Of a DNA stretch of 64,000 nucleotides, positions 27,382 through 35,930 are shown piece after piece. A program made the translations under genes and the position numbers. The stretch comes from JASSUD01 sp031963405. GTDB taxonomy: Bacteria; Pseudomonadota; Gammaproteobacteria; Burkholderiales; Burkholderiaceae. The notes beneath the pieces were generated by a model. The model did not search any database, was not told the origin of the DNA, and worked only from the letters and a program-made list of their open reading frames with translations. The first letter of the stretch is position 1, and every line of letters begins with the position of its first letter. The DNA lies in the NCBI GenBank assembly GCA_031963405.1, contig JASSUJ010000001.1:1364001-1428000 (forward strand), given 5' to 3'.

Positions 27382-27527
27382 GCACCTATTCGCGATCTTT
27401 CTAAAAGATCGTCAGTCGGCGAAGGATGGAGCGGAGGAACCGGAGTGTACATAACGTACATGAGAATTCTAGGCACCATCCGGCTTCGACTTACGGCCTT
27501 TTAGAAAGATCGTGAACGGGCTCTTAG
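27379..27527. repeat. type A palindromic repeat
   Basis: Arms of about 45 bases starting TTAGCACCTATTCGCGATCT pair with the end ..AGATCGTGAACGGGCTCTTA. The inner arms AAAAGATCGTCAGTCGGC and GACTTACGGCCTTTT are shared with the copy at 58564-58712, and the core ACCGGAGTGTAC..GTACATGAGAATTC is present. It shares its left border with the type B copy before it. Confidence 0.9.
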
Positions 27528-27656
27528 AGACTGTTTAGCATCTTCCAAAAGCGCCCTTATGAGGAGAGGTCTGCAGTGTGCATAAGTACATGAAGATTTT
27601 GAGCACCTCACGACTCCAAAGGAGAGCAGTTTTGGAAGACGTTAAAAAGACTCTTA
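27524..27656. repeat. type A palindromic repeat
   Basis: Arms TTAGAGACTGTTTAGCATCT and AGACGTTAAAAAGACTCTTA pair, with inner arms TTCCAAAAGCGCCC and GAGCAGTTTTGGAA. Third element of a back-to-back nest; ends 45 bases before the lytic transglycosylase start. Confidence 0.85.
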
Positions 27657-27700
27657 AGCTAAAACTTTTTCACACACCACAACATTACGGGAGGGGACGT

Positions 27701-28558
27701 ATGGAACCTCAATTGTCATGGCAGACTGACTGGCGCATGTCACCTGCTATCCGTTTAGTGTTACAGCGCAGCGCTCGCGTTAGCCATTACTTTTTTAGCA
27801 TCATCGGCTTTGTAGTCATTACCAGTCTTTGCGCTTTATGGTTGCATCCGCAATGGCGCGATACTTTTACCGCGCACTTAGCCCCATTTTTTGCCGCAGC
27901 GGCTCAGACACAGGATTCTTTGGAGCCTTTTTCCAATGATACAGGGCGGCGCATTTCAAATAAGTCATGGAACGGCCACGCCAAGCATGGTGCCGGCTTG
28001 TCTTATTCATTCAATGAGCCAACTTCCCCCTTATTTGCTTCGCTAGTGGGCAAGGTTTCTTCTGAGCGCATTGCAGCAGAGGCACGTGACGACCGGGTAC
28101 TCATCTCAGCGCATGAACAAACGCGTGTAGCCAACTATCTCGCGCGCCGCTATCACGTTGCACAAGAGCCGATGAAGCATTTAGTACGGGTAGCTTTTCA
28201 AACGGGGCGCGAAGTTCACCTTGATCCATTGCTAATATTGGCAGTCATGGCGATTGAATCCCGCTTTAATCCCTTTGCTGAAAGTGGCTGGGGCGCGCAA
28301 GGATTGATGCAAGTTCTATCCAGAGTGCATGCTGATAAATTGAACTATTTCGGTGGTTCAGCTGCCGCGCTTGAGCCATTTGCCAATATTAAAATTGGCG
28401 CTCTTGTACTGAGAGACTGCATTGTGCGCAGTGGCTCGTTAACCAATGGCTTGCGCCGCTATGTTGGCGCTTCTACTGCTAGCCGCGATGGTGGTTATGG
28501 CGTACGTGTTCTCGCCGAACGAAACCGGCTGCGTGAAGCGGCACGCTTAGAAACATAA
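27701..28558 (+). CDS. lytic transglycosylase, SLT domain
   Basis: Cleaves peptidoglycan glycan strands. The ATG at 27701 has an excellent ribosome site (GGGAGGGG); an upstream in-frame ATG at 27578 lies within a palindromic repeat and is rejected. A hydrophobic segment near residues 30-48 (FFSIIGFVVITSLCALWL) would anchor the protein, with the catalytic domain in the periplasm. The SLT domain starts near 165: HLDPLLILAVMAIESRFNPF holds the catalytic Glu, followed by GWGAQGLMQVLSRVHADKL and an ANIKIGALVL stretch. The usual YN/GxxxV ending is modified to RRYVGASTAS. It ends 16 bases before fumC. Confidence 0.88.
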   Translation: MEPQLSWQTDWRMSPAIRLVLQRSARVSHYFFSIIGFVVITSLCALWLHPQWRDTFTAHLAPFFAAAAQTQDSLEPFSNDTGRRISNKSWNGHAKHGAGLSYSFNEPTSPLFASLVGKVSSERIAAEARDDRVLISAHEQTRVANYLARRYHVAQEPMKHLVRVAFQTGREVHLDPLLILAVMAIESRFNPFAESGWGAQGLMQVLSRVHADKLNYFGGSAAALEPFANIKIGALVLRDCIVRSGSLTNGLRRYVGASTASRDGGYGVRVLAERNRLREAARLET

Positions 28559-28574
28559 CTTAGGAACAACACTA

Positions 28575-29969
28575 ATGAACGAAAAAACCCGCCTAGAACG
28601 GGATACGTTTGGGGAAATTGCAGTACCTGACGCACGCCTATGGGGCGCACAGACGCAACGCTCGCTACAAAATTTCAAGATCTCGCATGAGAAGCAGCCA
28701 GTTGAAATGATCCGCGCCCTGGCCATTGTTAAGCGCGCAGCGGCTGAAATTAATCAGCAGCTTGATGTGCTACCCAAGGATAAAGCTCAAGCGATTATTC
28801 AAGCCGCTGATGAAATTATCGCTGGTAAGCATCCAGAGGAATTTCCGTTAGTTGTTTGGCAAACTGGTTCAGGCACGCAAACTAATATGAACCTGAACGA
28901 AGTGATCGCCAACCGCGCTAGCGAGCTATTAGGCGGCGAGCGGGGCGAAACACGCAAAGTCCACCCCAATGATGAAGTGAATCGCGGACAGTCGTCCAAC
29001 GACGTGTTCCCAACCGCCATGCACATTGCAGCCGCTGACAGCATAGTGAATCAGCTGCTACCAGCCCTGCAAAACTTGCGTAATACACTGGCCGCTAAAG
29101 CCCAAGCGTTTGATGAGATCGTCAAAATTGGCCGCACTCATTTACAGGATGCGACTCCGCTGACGCTTGGCCAGGAATTCTCCGGCTATGTAGCTCAGCT
29201 TGATCATGGCATGCGCCACCTTGAGGCTGCCCTGCCCCACCTTTACGAACTTGCGCTAGGTGGCACAGCGGTTGGCACTGGTTTAAATGCCCATCCTGCA
29301 TTCGCTGTTAAAGTAGCAGAAGAAATTGCTAAGCTCACCCACTTACCTTTCGTCACCGCGCCTAATAAATTTGAAGTGATGGCTGCTGCCGATGCCCTCG
29401 TGCACGCGCATGGCGCCTTAAAAACTATTGCGGCCAGCCTGATGAAAATCGCTAACGATATCCGCTGGCTTGCCAGTGGCCCACGTTGCGGCTTAGGTGA
29501 ATTGATTATTCCGGCTAACGAACCAGGCAGCTCGATCATGCCAGGCAAAGTAAACCCTACTCAATCTGAAGCAGTAACGATGCTGTGCTGCCAAGTATTT
29601 GGTAATGATGTGGCAGTCAATTTTGGTGGAGCGAGCGGCAATTTTGAGCTCAATGTCTTCCGCCCCATGATTGCGCACAATGTATTGCAATCAAGCCGTC
29701 TGCTCGCAGAAGGCGCGCAAAGTTTCAATGACCACTGTGCTATTGGCATCGAACCAAACCACGAGCGAATTGATGAGTTGTTAAATCAATCTTTAATGCT
29801 CGTGACTGCATTGAATCCACATATCGGCTATGACAAAGCTGCCCAAATTGCTAAAAAAGCTTACCAAGACGGCAGCACGCTAAAAGCTACTGCACTCGCG
29901 CTGGGCTATGTTAGCGAAGAGCAATTCGACGCTTGGGTACAGCCACAGAAAATGGTCGGCAAGCATTAA
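28575..29969 (+). CDS. fumC: fumarate hydratase class II
   Basis: Iron-independent fumarase of the TCA cycle, 464 residues, cytoplasmic homotetramer. ERDTFGEIAVPDARLWGAQT is the standard start, QTGSGTQTNMNLNEVIANRA, NRGQSSNDVFPTAMHIAA and GRTHLQDATPLTLGQE form the active site, and the loop GSSIMPGKVNPTQSEA is the superfamily signature. Ribosome site TAGGAA precedes the ATG. Likely in one unit with the upstream transglycosylase. Confidence 0.98.
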   Translation: MNEKTRLERDTFGEIAVPDARLWGAQTQRSLQNFKISHEKQPVEMIRALAIVKRAAAEINQQLDVLPKDKAQAIIQAADEIIAGKHPEEFPLVVWQTGSGTQTNMNLNEVIANRASELLGGERGETRKVHPNDEVNRGQSSNDVFPTAMHIAAADSIVNQLLPALQNLRNTLAAKAQAFDEIVKIGRTHLQDATPLTLGQEFSGYVAQLDHGMRHLEAALPHLYELALGGTAVGTGLNAHPAFAVKVAEEIAKLTHLPFVTAPNKFEVMAAADALVHAHGALKTIAASLMKIANDIRWLASGPRCGLGELIIPANEPGSSIMPGKVNPTQSEAVTMLCCQVFGNDVAVNFGGASGNFELNVFRPMIAHNVLQSSRLLAEGAQSFNDHCAIGIEPNHERIDELLNQSLMLVTALNPHIGYDKAAQIAKKAYQDGSTLKATALALGYVSEEQFDAWVQPQKMVGKH

Positions 29970-29991
29970 TTAGCACATTTAGTTAGCACGC

Positions 29992-30089
29992 TTAAAAAGC
30001 GCTGAATCAATCACAAGCGAGGCATACCTCTGCAGGTAAAACACCTGTAAAGGTAAAAGCCTCTCTTGGTCGATTCAGCGCTTTCTTAA
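29992..30089. repeat. type B palindromic repeat
   Basis: TTAAAAAGCGCTGAATCAAT pairs with CGATTCAGCGCTTTCTTAA at the other end, with an inner palindrome GCAGGTAAAACACCTGTAAAGG. It is 23 bases after the fumC stop and could serve as a terminator hairpin. Confidence 0.85.
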
Positions 30090-30507
30090 TTTTTAGTGTG
30101 TCGTAATTTGCTTTTATTGGCCTCTTCTCTATTAGAAGAGCGCTGCAATAAAATTTTTCTTTGCCCAGGCGCCTCTTTTTAAAAGTACACAAGCTCTTTG
30201 GTCTCTTTCCAGATAGAAGAATTAATAGTGTCAGCCGCAAGGTGTAACGCCGCCATCCTACATAAACAAGCTTTCTCGAACGCGCAATACGTAAGTCAAT
30301 GCTAGAGCCTGAGGCGAGCGCAAGCAATTTATATGGCTTAACGTTATATAGATGTCTCTACCCAGCTCTGCTATAAATAAGCAAAATTAGGTAGAGGGAT
30401 TCTTTGCATGAGAATCACCGCAACAATCGCGAACCCCAACTTGCAACGCATAGCTTTTGAGAAGCCTCTTACCAATTTGCTAAAATTCGGATCAAAAGGA
30501 AATCCCA
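30090..30507. other. spacer without recognised genes
   Basis: No frame with a ribosome site. A minus-strand frame (30007-30327) covers it but begins without a ribosome site and ends inside the type B repeat, so it is not called. Confidence 0.5.
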
Positions 30508-30933
30508 ATGGGTGCAGTCGCTTTCGATACACTAGAATTTGTCGAAACTTTAATAGAGGCTGGCGTGACAGAAAAGCAAGCGAAAGCTTTTTCGATTGTC
30601 GTGCGAAAATCATATGAGGATGCTGATCTGGCAACTAAACAAGATATTACGGAATTGCGCCATGAAATTAGCGCTTTACGTAAACAAGACATTGCTCAAC
30701 TGCACTATGAAATAAGTGATTTGCGTAAAGATGTAGACACGAAGCATGAGTTATTGCGCCATGAAATTGGCGATTTACGTAAAGACGTGGATATTAAGCA
30801 TGACTCCTTACGTGCAGATATGCGGCACCAAGTTAAAGAACTGGAGCTACGCCTAACTATCAAACTAGGCACAATTGTTGTAGCTGCCGCAAGCGCAATA
30901 CCGTTACTTTTTAGGCTTTTACACTTATCTTGA
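30508..30933 (+). CDS. coiled-coil membrane protein, DUF1640/CCDC90-like
   Basis: A 141-residue protein with AAAAGGA upstream of the ATG. The N-terminal part (FDTLEFVETLIEAGVTEKQA) matches the start of CCDC90/DUF1640 proteins, where a short helical head precedes a coiled coil. The coiled coil has repeated units (LRHEISALRKQD, LHYEISDLRKDVDTKH, LRHEIGDLRKDVDIKH) and the C terminus is a membrane segment (GTIVVAAASAIPLLFRLL). Bacterial members have no settled function; related eukaryotic proteins are mitochondrial. The DNA of the repeated units is nearly identical, suggesting recent internal duplication. Confidence 0.75.
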   Translation: MGAVAFDTLEFVETLIEAGVTEKQAKAFSIVVRKSYEDADLATKQDITELRHEISALRKQDIAQLHYEISDLRKDVDTKHELLRHEIGDLRKDVDIKHDSLRADMRHQVKELELRLTIKLGTIVVAAASAIPLLFRLLHLS

Positions 30934-30955
30934 CTTACGCTGCCCTAAGGAAGCG

Positions 30956-31010
30956 TTCAATCAATCGCGAGCAAGGAATAACACCGTCCCAGCTTATGCA
31001 GACCTCTTAG
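30956..31010. repeat. chimeric repeat remnant (type B left end, type C right end)
   Basis: TAAGGAAGCGTTCAATCAAT with GCGAGCAAGGAATAAC is the left half of a type B element; it is directly followed by CTTATGCAGACCTCTTA, the right end of a type C element. Suggests recombination or nested loss. Confidence 0.5.
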
Positions 31011-31048
31011 ACTTTATGTAACTCACTCTCAGCGCACTTTATCCATTC

Positions 31049-31882
31049 ATGAAGCAATATCACCAAATTCTGCAAGATATTCTTGCCAGCGGTTGCCAAA
31101 AGGCTGACCGCACCGGTACCGGCACCATCAGCGTATTTGGTCGGCAATTACGCTTTGATCTTTCAGCGGGGTTTCCGCTAGTCACGACCAAAAAAATCCA
31201 TCTTAAAAGCGTCATTTATGAGCTTCTATGGTTTATCAAAGGTGATACCCATCTTAAATATTTGAATGATCACGGCGTAACGATTTGGGACGAATGGGCG
31301 GATGAAAATGGCTCTCTTGGTCCAATCTATGGCTACCAATGGCGCTTTTGGCCAAAACCAGATGGTTCCACAATAGATCAAATTAGTCAGCTAGTTGAGC
31401 AAATCAAAGCGCGGCCTAATTCGCGACGCTTGCTACTCACAGCACTCAATGTCGCTGACTTCCCGGATGAAGCCCAAGCACCTGCGGATAATGTACGAGC
31501 TGGGCGGATGGCACTAGCCCCATGCCATTGCTTCGCGCAATTTTATGTGCAGAACCAAAAACTGAGCTGCCTACTTTATTGCCGTAGCCAAGATGTGTTT
31601 TTAGGTACGCCTTTTAATATTGCCAGCTATGCTTTACTCACCCATATGCTCGCTCAGCAATGCGGCTTGGAGGTCGGTGAATTAATTTGGACTGGTGGTG
31701 ATTGCCATCTCTACCTGAACCATTTAGAGCAAGTTGAATTGCTTTTATCGAGGCCTTTTTACCCCTTGCCTCGTCTGGAGCTCGCACGTAAGCCTGTCAG
31801 CATTTTTGATTATCAGTTTGAGGACTTTGTATTTCACGATTACCAATCGCACCCTGCTATCAAAGCACCCATTGCTATCTAA
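31049..31882 (+). CDS. thyA: thymidylate synthase ThyA
   Basis: Methylates dUMP to dTMP using methylene-tetrahydrofolate, giving dihydrofolate that FolA recycles. 277 residues. The N-terminal RTGTGTISVFGRQLRFDL, WDEWADENGSLGPIYGYQW, the catalytic cysteine in LAPCHCFAQFYV and GTPFNIASYALLTHM are present, and the C terminus ends IKAPIAI as usual. folA lies on the same strand about 1.7 kb downstream with an Rpn-type gene in between. Confidence 0.97.
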   Translation: MKQYHQILQDILASGCQKADRTGTGTISVFGRQLRFDLSAGFPLVTTKKIHLKSVIYELLWFIKGDTHLKYLNDHGVTIWDEWADENGSLGPIYGYQWRFWPKPDGSTIDQISQLVEQIKARPNSRRLLLTALNVADFPDEAQAPADNVRAGRMALAPCHCFAQFYVQNQKLSCLLYCRSQDVFLGTPFNIASYALLTHMLAQQCGLEVGELIWTGGDCHLYLNHLEQVELLLSRPFYPLPRLELARKPVSIFDYQFEDFVFHDYQSHPAIKAPIAI

Positions 31883-32270
31883 AAGCATGCTTATAGTTAC
31901 TAAAAGAGCGCAATAGAAACGCTTCCTCTGGGTGGGAAGGCAGCAGCAGCCAGCCTCAACTAAATTACAGGCTGCTTGTTGTACGGTTTTATTGGGCTAT
32001 GCGGCTTTTCCAAATAAAGGCACTTTGGGAAAGCACTAAACAGATTTTAAAAAGCAACGCACCCTTAAAAAGCACATTACAAAAAACCGTGCATAAACAG
32101 TAAGTAAAAAGTGTCAATGTAGACAGGAAAATTGTAAGTAAGCATCCAGCATAGGAATAACGCTGCCCCCGATTATCGGGCGCTTTCTCAATGCGTATTT
32201 GTATAAGTTAATTTTTATAATTTAGACCTCTTTCGACTCACGCTGTCTTTTAACTTGGCCTTACTTACTA
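31883..32270. other. spacer with a type A repeat fragment
   Basis: 32007-32053 (CTTTTCCAAATAAAGGCACT..GCACTAAACAGATTTTA) matches inner and outer arm sequence of type A repeats (compare 17041-17075). No full palindrome and no gene seen. Confidence 0.5.
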
Positions 32271-33197
32271 ATGCCAAAAAACACGCTGACGAATCCGCAC
32301 GATGCTTTATTTAAAGCTTTTTTAAGCGATATAAGCGTTGCACGCGATTTCCTAGACATTCATTTATCCGCCGAAATTAGAGGGCTGTGCGATTTGTCTA
32401 CCCTACAAATCGCCACAGGCTCATATATCGAAGAAGACCTTAACCAGCACTTCTCCGACATCCTCTACAGCCTAAAAATTGCTGACAATCTTGGCTACAT
32501 TTACATACTCATCGAGCACCAAAGCACGCCCGCACCGCTAATGCCATTTAGAATGCTGCGTTATCAACTAGGCGTAATGAAGCAGCACTTAAATCAAGGT
32601 CACAAAAAACTTCCCTTAGTCGTACCTCTGCTGTTTTATCAAGGCCCGCCTACTCCCTACCCTGACACCACTCGCCTGATTGATTGCTTTGAAGAGCCTA
32701 AGGTGGCTGAAAAGATATGGGGCAAACCTTTTAAGCTCATCGATTTGACCGTTATCCCTGACGAAGAATTGCGTACGCACAAAAGTGTCGCGCTGCTTGA
32801 AATCGTGCAAAAGCACATAAGGGTTAAAGATATAATGCATTTTATTCAAGATGTGGTGACACTCTTTGAATTAGGCTATACAGATAAAGGGAAGAGCGTA
32901 CTCAAGTATTTATTTCATCAAGGTGAATGTGCCGAGCGCAACCAACTCATTCAGTTTTTGTATGAAAAAGCACCACAATACAAAGAGGAAATCATGACAA
33001 TTGCTCAACAGTTGAGGCAAGAAGGCAGACAAGAGGGCAAGCAAGAAGGTAGACAGGAAGGCGAGGAAAAGAAAGCGTTTGCGATTGCTCAGAATATGCT
33101 TGAGGAAGGAATAGATTTGGCAGTAATTCAAAGAGTTACTGGCCTAGACGACAAAACCTTTGCCACCTTCGTTGCACAGCGCCCAACCCAACATTAA
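32271..33197 (+). CDS. Rpn-family recombination-promoting nuclease / putative transposase
   Basis: 308 residues. The N-terminal NPHDALFKAFLSDISVARDF and the PD-(D/E)XK-type core HFSDILYSLKIADNLGYIYI followed by LIEHQSTPAPLMPFRML (Asp, Glu, Gln of the nuclease site) are typical of Rpn proteins (YhgA-like). The C-terminal part has the usual degenerate Gln-Glu-Gly repeat (RQEGRQEGKQEGRQEGEEKK) before a helix. RpnA of E. coli is a DNA endonuclease that promotes RecA-independent recombination. It sits between thyA and folA with palindromic repeat fragments on both sides, so it was probably inserted there. Confidence 0.88.
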   Translation: MPKNTLTNPHDALFKAFLSDISVARDFLDIHLSAEIRGLCDLSTLQIATGSYIEEDLNQHFSDILYSLKIADNLGYIYILIEHQSTPAPLMPFRMLRYQLGVMKQHLNQGHKKLPLVVPLLFYQGPPTPYPDTTRLIDCFEEPKVAEKIWGKPFKLIDLTVIPDEELRTHKSVALLEIVQKHIRVKDIMHFIQDVVTLFELGYTDKGKSVLKYLFHQGECAERNQLIQFLYEKAPQYKEEIMTIAQQLRQEGRQEGKQEGRQEGEEKKAFAIAQNMLEEGIDLAVIQRVTGLDDKTFATFVAQRPTQH

Positions 33198-33549
33198 CTT
33201 GTCCAGAGCGCGAGCGAGCGCAGTACGATAGCGATGCAGTAAGCCACTTGTACATGCAGACAGTTACCGTGTGCTGCTACTTCTAAGTATGCTATTTGCC
33301 CAAGCAACAAAAACTTTTATCCTTAAATACTGACGAGAAATCGAGTCAACCGGGAGCGATCTTATGCCTCCCCGGCAGTACTAGATGTACTGGCAGCCAA
33401 GGCATTGCTTGCCGCTAATTTATTCACAGCTTGCCTGATCTTTTCGTTGCCCTTAAGAAAACAAGCTGTCTTTACTCTTTTCATTTTTTAACGCTAGCCT
33501 CGCAATCGCAGCGGCTTTTCGCCTTTGCATAGCTGATTAGTTTTTTTAT
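33198..33549. other. spacer with decayed palindromes
   Basis: CGGCAGTACTAGATGTACTGGCAG (split: arms at 33373-33381 and 33388-33396) is a GTAC-GTAC core palindrome like that in other repeats here; a second GTAC block occurs near 33250. No gene seen. Confidence 0.5.
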
Positions 33550-34077
33550 ATGACCACTCTCTGCCTCATCGTCGCCCGTGCGCGTAACGGTATCATTGGC
33601 CACCGTAACCAACTCCCTTGGCATTTGCCTGAAGACCTGGCTTTTTTCAAGCGCACCACCCTCGGCGCGCCTGTCATTATGGGGCGCAAAACCCACGAAT
33701 CTATCGGCCGCCCTCTGCCTGGCCGACGCAATTTAGTGGTGACGCGTGACGCAAAGCGTGTCTTCGCCGGCTGTGAAAACGTGGCTAGCCTAGATGAAGC
33801 GCTAGCACGCTGTGCTGCCCAAGGTGTATCGGAAGCTTTTTTGATTGGCGGCGCACAGCTTTATGCGCAAGGTATGGCGCAGGCAGATAAATTAATCATC
33901 ACCGAAATAGAGCATGACTTTGACGGAGATGCTAATTTCCCCCCACTTGATCGCACAGTTTGGCAAGAGATATCGCGCGAGACTCATCACAGTGGGCCAC
34001 CCAATAACTTTGACTATGCCTTTGTTGTCTATCAGCGCAACCGTATAAGCCCGCCAAACTCCGTTTTAAAGCCCTAG
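33550..34077 (+). CDS. folA: dihydrofolate reductase
   Basis: Reduces dihydrofolate to tetrahydrofolate with NADPH. 175 residues. ARNGIIGHRNQLPWHLPEDL (Trp and Asp of the active site), GAPVIMGRKTHESIGRPLPG and FLIGGAQLYAQGM are diagnostic, and ITEIEHDFDGDANFP is the adenine-side motif. No strong ribosome site is seen before the ATG. Functionally paired with thyA. Confidence 0.96.
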   Translation: MTTLCLIVARARNGIIGHRNQLPWHLPEDLAFFKRTTLGAPVIMGRKTHESIGRPLPGRRNLVVTRDAKRVFAGCENVASLDEALARCAAQGVSEAFLIGGAQLYAQGMAQADKLIITEIEHDFDGDANFPPLDRTVWQEISRETHHSGPPNNFDYAFVVYQRNRISPPNSVLKP

Positions 34078-34202
34078 TCGCATTTATAGCAAGCGGCCCG
34101 CAAGTTTTACTTAGAAAAAAGCTGATTGATTAGACCTCGTTTCATCAATGTCTACGAGGCCGTCAGTCGGGCAAGCCCTGAGTTGAGTAAACCTTACCAT
34201 AA

Positions 34203-34454
34203 GCTTCACCTATCGAGGCTTGCTCATACAAAGGGAACGACTTATATAGTGCAGCGATGGAAAGATTTTTGGGTATCTTGAAATCTAAATTCTTTTGCCT
34301 AAATAAATTCAGTAATCTCAAGCAATTGCAAAGGGGTCTGGAAAGCTATATTCATTACTACAATCGCTGGCGCATTAAACTCAAATTAGAAAGGCCTGAG
34401 CCCAGTGCAATAACGAGCTCAGTCTTTTTAATTTCTAACTACTTTACTGGCTAA
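34203..34454 (+). pseudogene. IS3-family transposase, C-terminal remnant
   Basis: From the codon after an in-frame stop (34200-34202) the frame reads ASPIEACSYKGNDLYSAAME, then RFLGILKSKFFCLN and YIHYYNRWRIKLKLERPEPS. This is the end of the DDE integrase core of IS150-type transposases, including the last catalytic Glu in AAMERF. Only about 80 codons remain; the 5' part and orfA are absent. The ATG at 34257 is an internal Met. The end overlaps the next gene by 11 bases. Confidence 0.8.
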
Positions 34455-35604
34455 TTTTTTGAGGTCTGTCTAATTTTTCCTCAAGGTAAATTTTTAACTT
34501 TTGATGCAAAACGTTCTGTTTCACAATCGCCTTGGCATCTTCTTGTTTATTGAGTGCTAGAAGGAATTGGGTTACTTCTACCCGATTGCCATCATTCAGC
34601 TTTTGACGCAATTTTTTTCGCCCCACAATGACTTCAGCGAACTTTGGGTAGAGTCTGGTTATTGCTACCAGATCATTACCCGTTACATATACACAATCTT
34701 CTAGCTTTTTAAATAAATCTTTTTGCTCTGCAATGGTTTCGGCGAACGCTGGGTAAAGTTTGACTATCCTTATCAGAAGGGAACCACTTAGCTTTTCAAA
34801 TAAATCTTTTCGCCCTGCAATGGTTTCGGCGAACGTTGGGTAGTGTCTGGTTATTTCTATCAGATTGGTGCCATCTAGCGTTTCAAGTAAATCTTTTTGC
34901 CCCGCAATGATTTCGACAAGCGTTGGGTGGAATTTGGCTATTTTTACCAGATTGAAGCCCTTTAACAGCCCTACAATGGTTTCAGCGAGCTTTGGGTGAT
35001 ATGAAGCTATTTGAATTAAATCTTCACTTCTGAAATAACTTTTAAGTGCTGGAAATTCAAGAATAATTTCTGCTATCTCTAAATTCTTTTCGGCACTTTC
35101 TAGGAGTTTATCTCTAACCCTGATTGGATCAGTGTTAGCGGCTAGGATTGCTTGAATTTTATTGTAGCTATTCCCATTTCTTGCATTTATCTCTGTATAG
35201 AATTTTTTTCTTCTCTCCCTTCCGTCGCCGATACGATGCTCTGGCTTCAAATAAGGATTCCAAGGACTAGGATCATTCACTATGTCATAAGTTAATTTTG
35301 ATGCTAAAGAAAGATTAAGGCTCCCAGTACCGGACAATTTAGAAACCATGAGGAGTAAAACCTCTATCGGTAATTGAAAAAGAGGGGACTGCTCCTGTCT
35401 TAGCATTACTGCACGGTTAGCTTCAGTTTTACCCTCAACCAATGATTGAGGGCTAGGGTGCCTACGGAAAGAAAATTTACCCCACCAATTATTTTTTTCG
35501 TTGGTTCTTTGATCTACATTAGATTGCCTCTGCTCTTCAGCGACGGAGGATGAAGAGGAACCGAGATTTTGAGGGGGGCGTGCAGGCGAGAACCGGATGG
35601 TCAT
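34444..35604 (-). CDS. F-box-like protein with C-terminal tandem repeats, candidate effector
   Basis: 386 residues. The N-terminal 60 residues are polar and Ser/Gln/Asn-rich (NLGSSSSSVAEEQRQSN). Residues about 75-112 (PLFQLPIEVLLLMVSKLSGT, then NLSLASKLTYDIVND) match the F-box pattern LP-x-E-x-x-x-x-I-x-x-x-L. From about 195 to 360 there are five or six units of about 30 residues with consensus LxxIxxxYPxFAExIxGxKDLxxKL. F-box proteins recruit substrates to eukaryotic SCF ubiquitin ligases; bacterial examples known in Legionella, Agrobacterium and Ralstonia are injected into hosts. Function here is inferred. The gene lies between two transposase remnants, which suggests arrival with mobile DNA. 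Confidence 0.75.
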   Translation of the reverse strand: MTIRFSPARPPQNLGSSSSSVAEEQRQSNVDQRTNEKNNWWGKFSFRRHPSPQSLVEGKTEANRAVMLRQEQSPLFQLPIEVLLLMVSKLSGTGSLNLSLASKLTYDIVNDPSPWNPYLKPEHRIGDGRERRKKFYTEINARNGNSYNKIQAILAANTDPIRVRDKLLESAEKNLEIAEIILEFPALKSYFRSEDLIQIASYHPKLAETIVGLLKGFNLVKIAKFHPTLVEIIAGQKDLLETLDGTNLIEITRHYPTFAETIAGRKDLFEKLSGSLLIRIVKLYPAFAETIAEQKDLFKKLEDCVYVTGNDLVAITRLYPKFAEVIVGRKKLRQKLNDGNRVEVTQFLLALNKQEDAKAIVKQNVLHQKLKIYLEEKLDRPQKISQ

Positions 35605-35701
35605 TTTTTTCTCTATTTTTAAAAAAAGAAAAATAATCGTTCAAGCAGGCTAAGTTGACAGGCCAACGGATATTTTTCGATGAAAGTAAGGTGTTATGCC
35701 T

Positions 35702-35730
35702 AGTATTTTATGCAAGAGGTCGAATGTCAA
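35702..35730 (-). promoter_or_regulatory. candidate sigma-70 promoter of the F-box gene
   Basis: On the minus strand TTGACA (35730-35725) and AATACT (35707-35702) are 17 bases apart, about 100 bases upstream of the start codon. The -35 box is perfect, the -10 box is weak. Confidence 0.4.
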
Positions 35731-35861
35731 GACAATGAAAAATTATAAAAATTAGTGTTTTTATGCGCCTAAATAAGACCACGTACCCCGTCAATTGCAA
35801 GCTTAAGTTAAACCACAATATGGATGATGGACGGCAGGCATTAAAGCATGATTTATGGGAG

Positions 35862-35895
35862 GAGCCAGATGAGCGAGGACGCTCATCTGCGGTTC
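35862..35895 (+). other. strong hairpin resembling a group II intron motif
   Basis: GAGCC pairs with GGTTC and AGATGAGCG pairs perfectly with CGCTCATCT around the loop AGGA. Bacterial group II introns contain a hairpin of the form GAGCC..stem..GGTTC. No reverse transcriptase frame is nearby, so at most a fragment remains. The resemblance is from memory and uncertain. Confidence 0.3.
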
Positions 35896-35930
35896 CGTAA
35901 GCGCCTGAGGGGAGAATCCCTGGAGTGACT

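Noticed and set aside
27189..27479. 96-codon minus-strand reading frame
   Set aside because: Covers two palindromic repeats, has no ribosome site and no protein-like pattern.
27578..27700. N-terminal extension of the lytic transglycosylase
   Set aside because: The extra 41 codons lie in a palindromic repeat, while the ATG at 27701 has a near-perfect ribosome site.
30007..30327. 106-codon minus-strand reading frame
   Set aside because: Ends inside a type B repeat, no ribosome site, no recognisable domain.
30371..30692. Two minus-strand frames of 66 and 87 codons
   Set aside because: Antisense to the coiled-coil gene at 30508-30933, which has a ribosome site and a recognisable layout.
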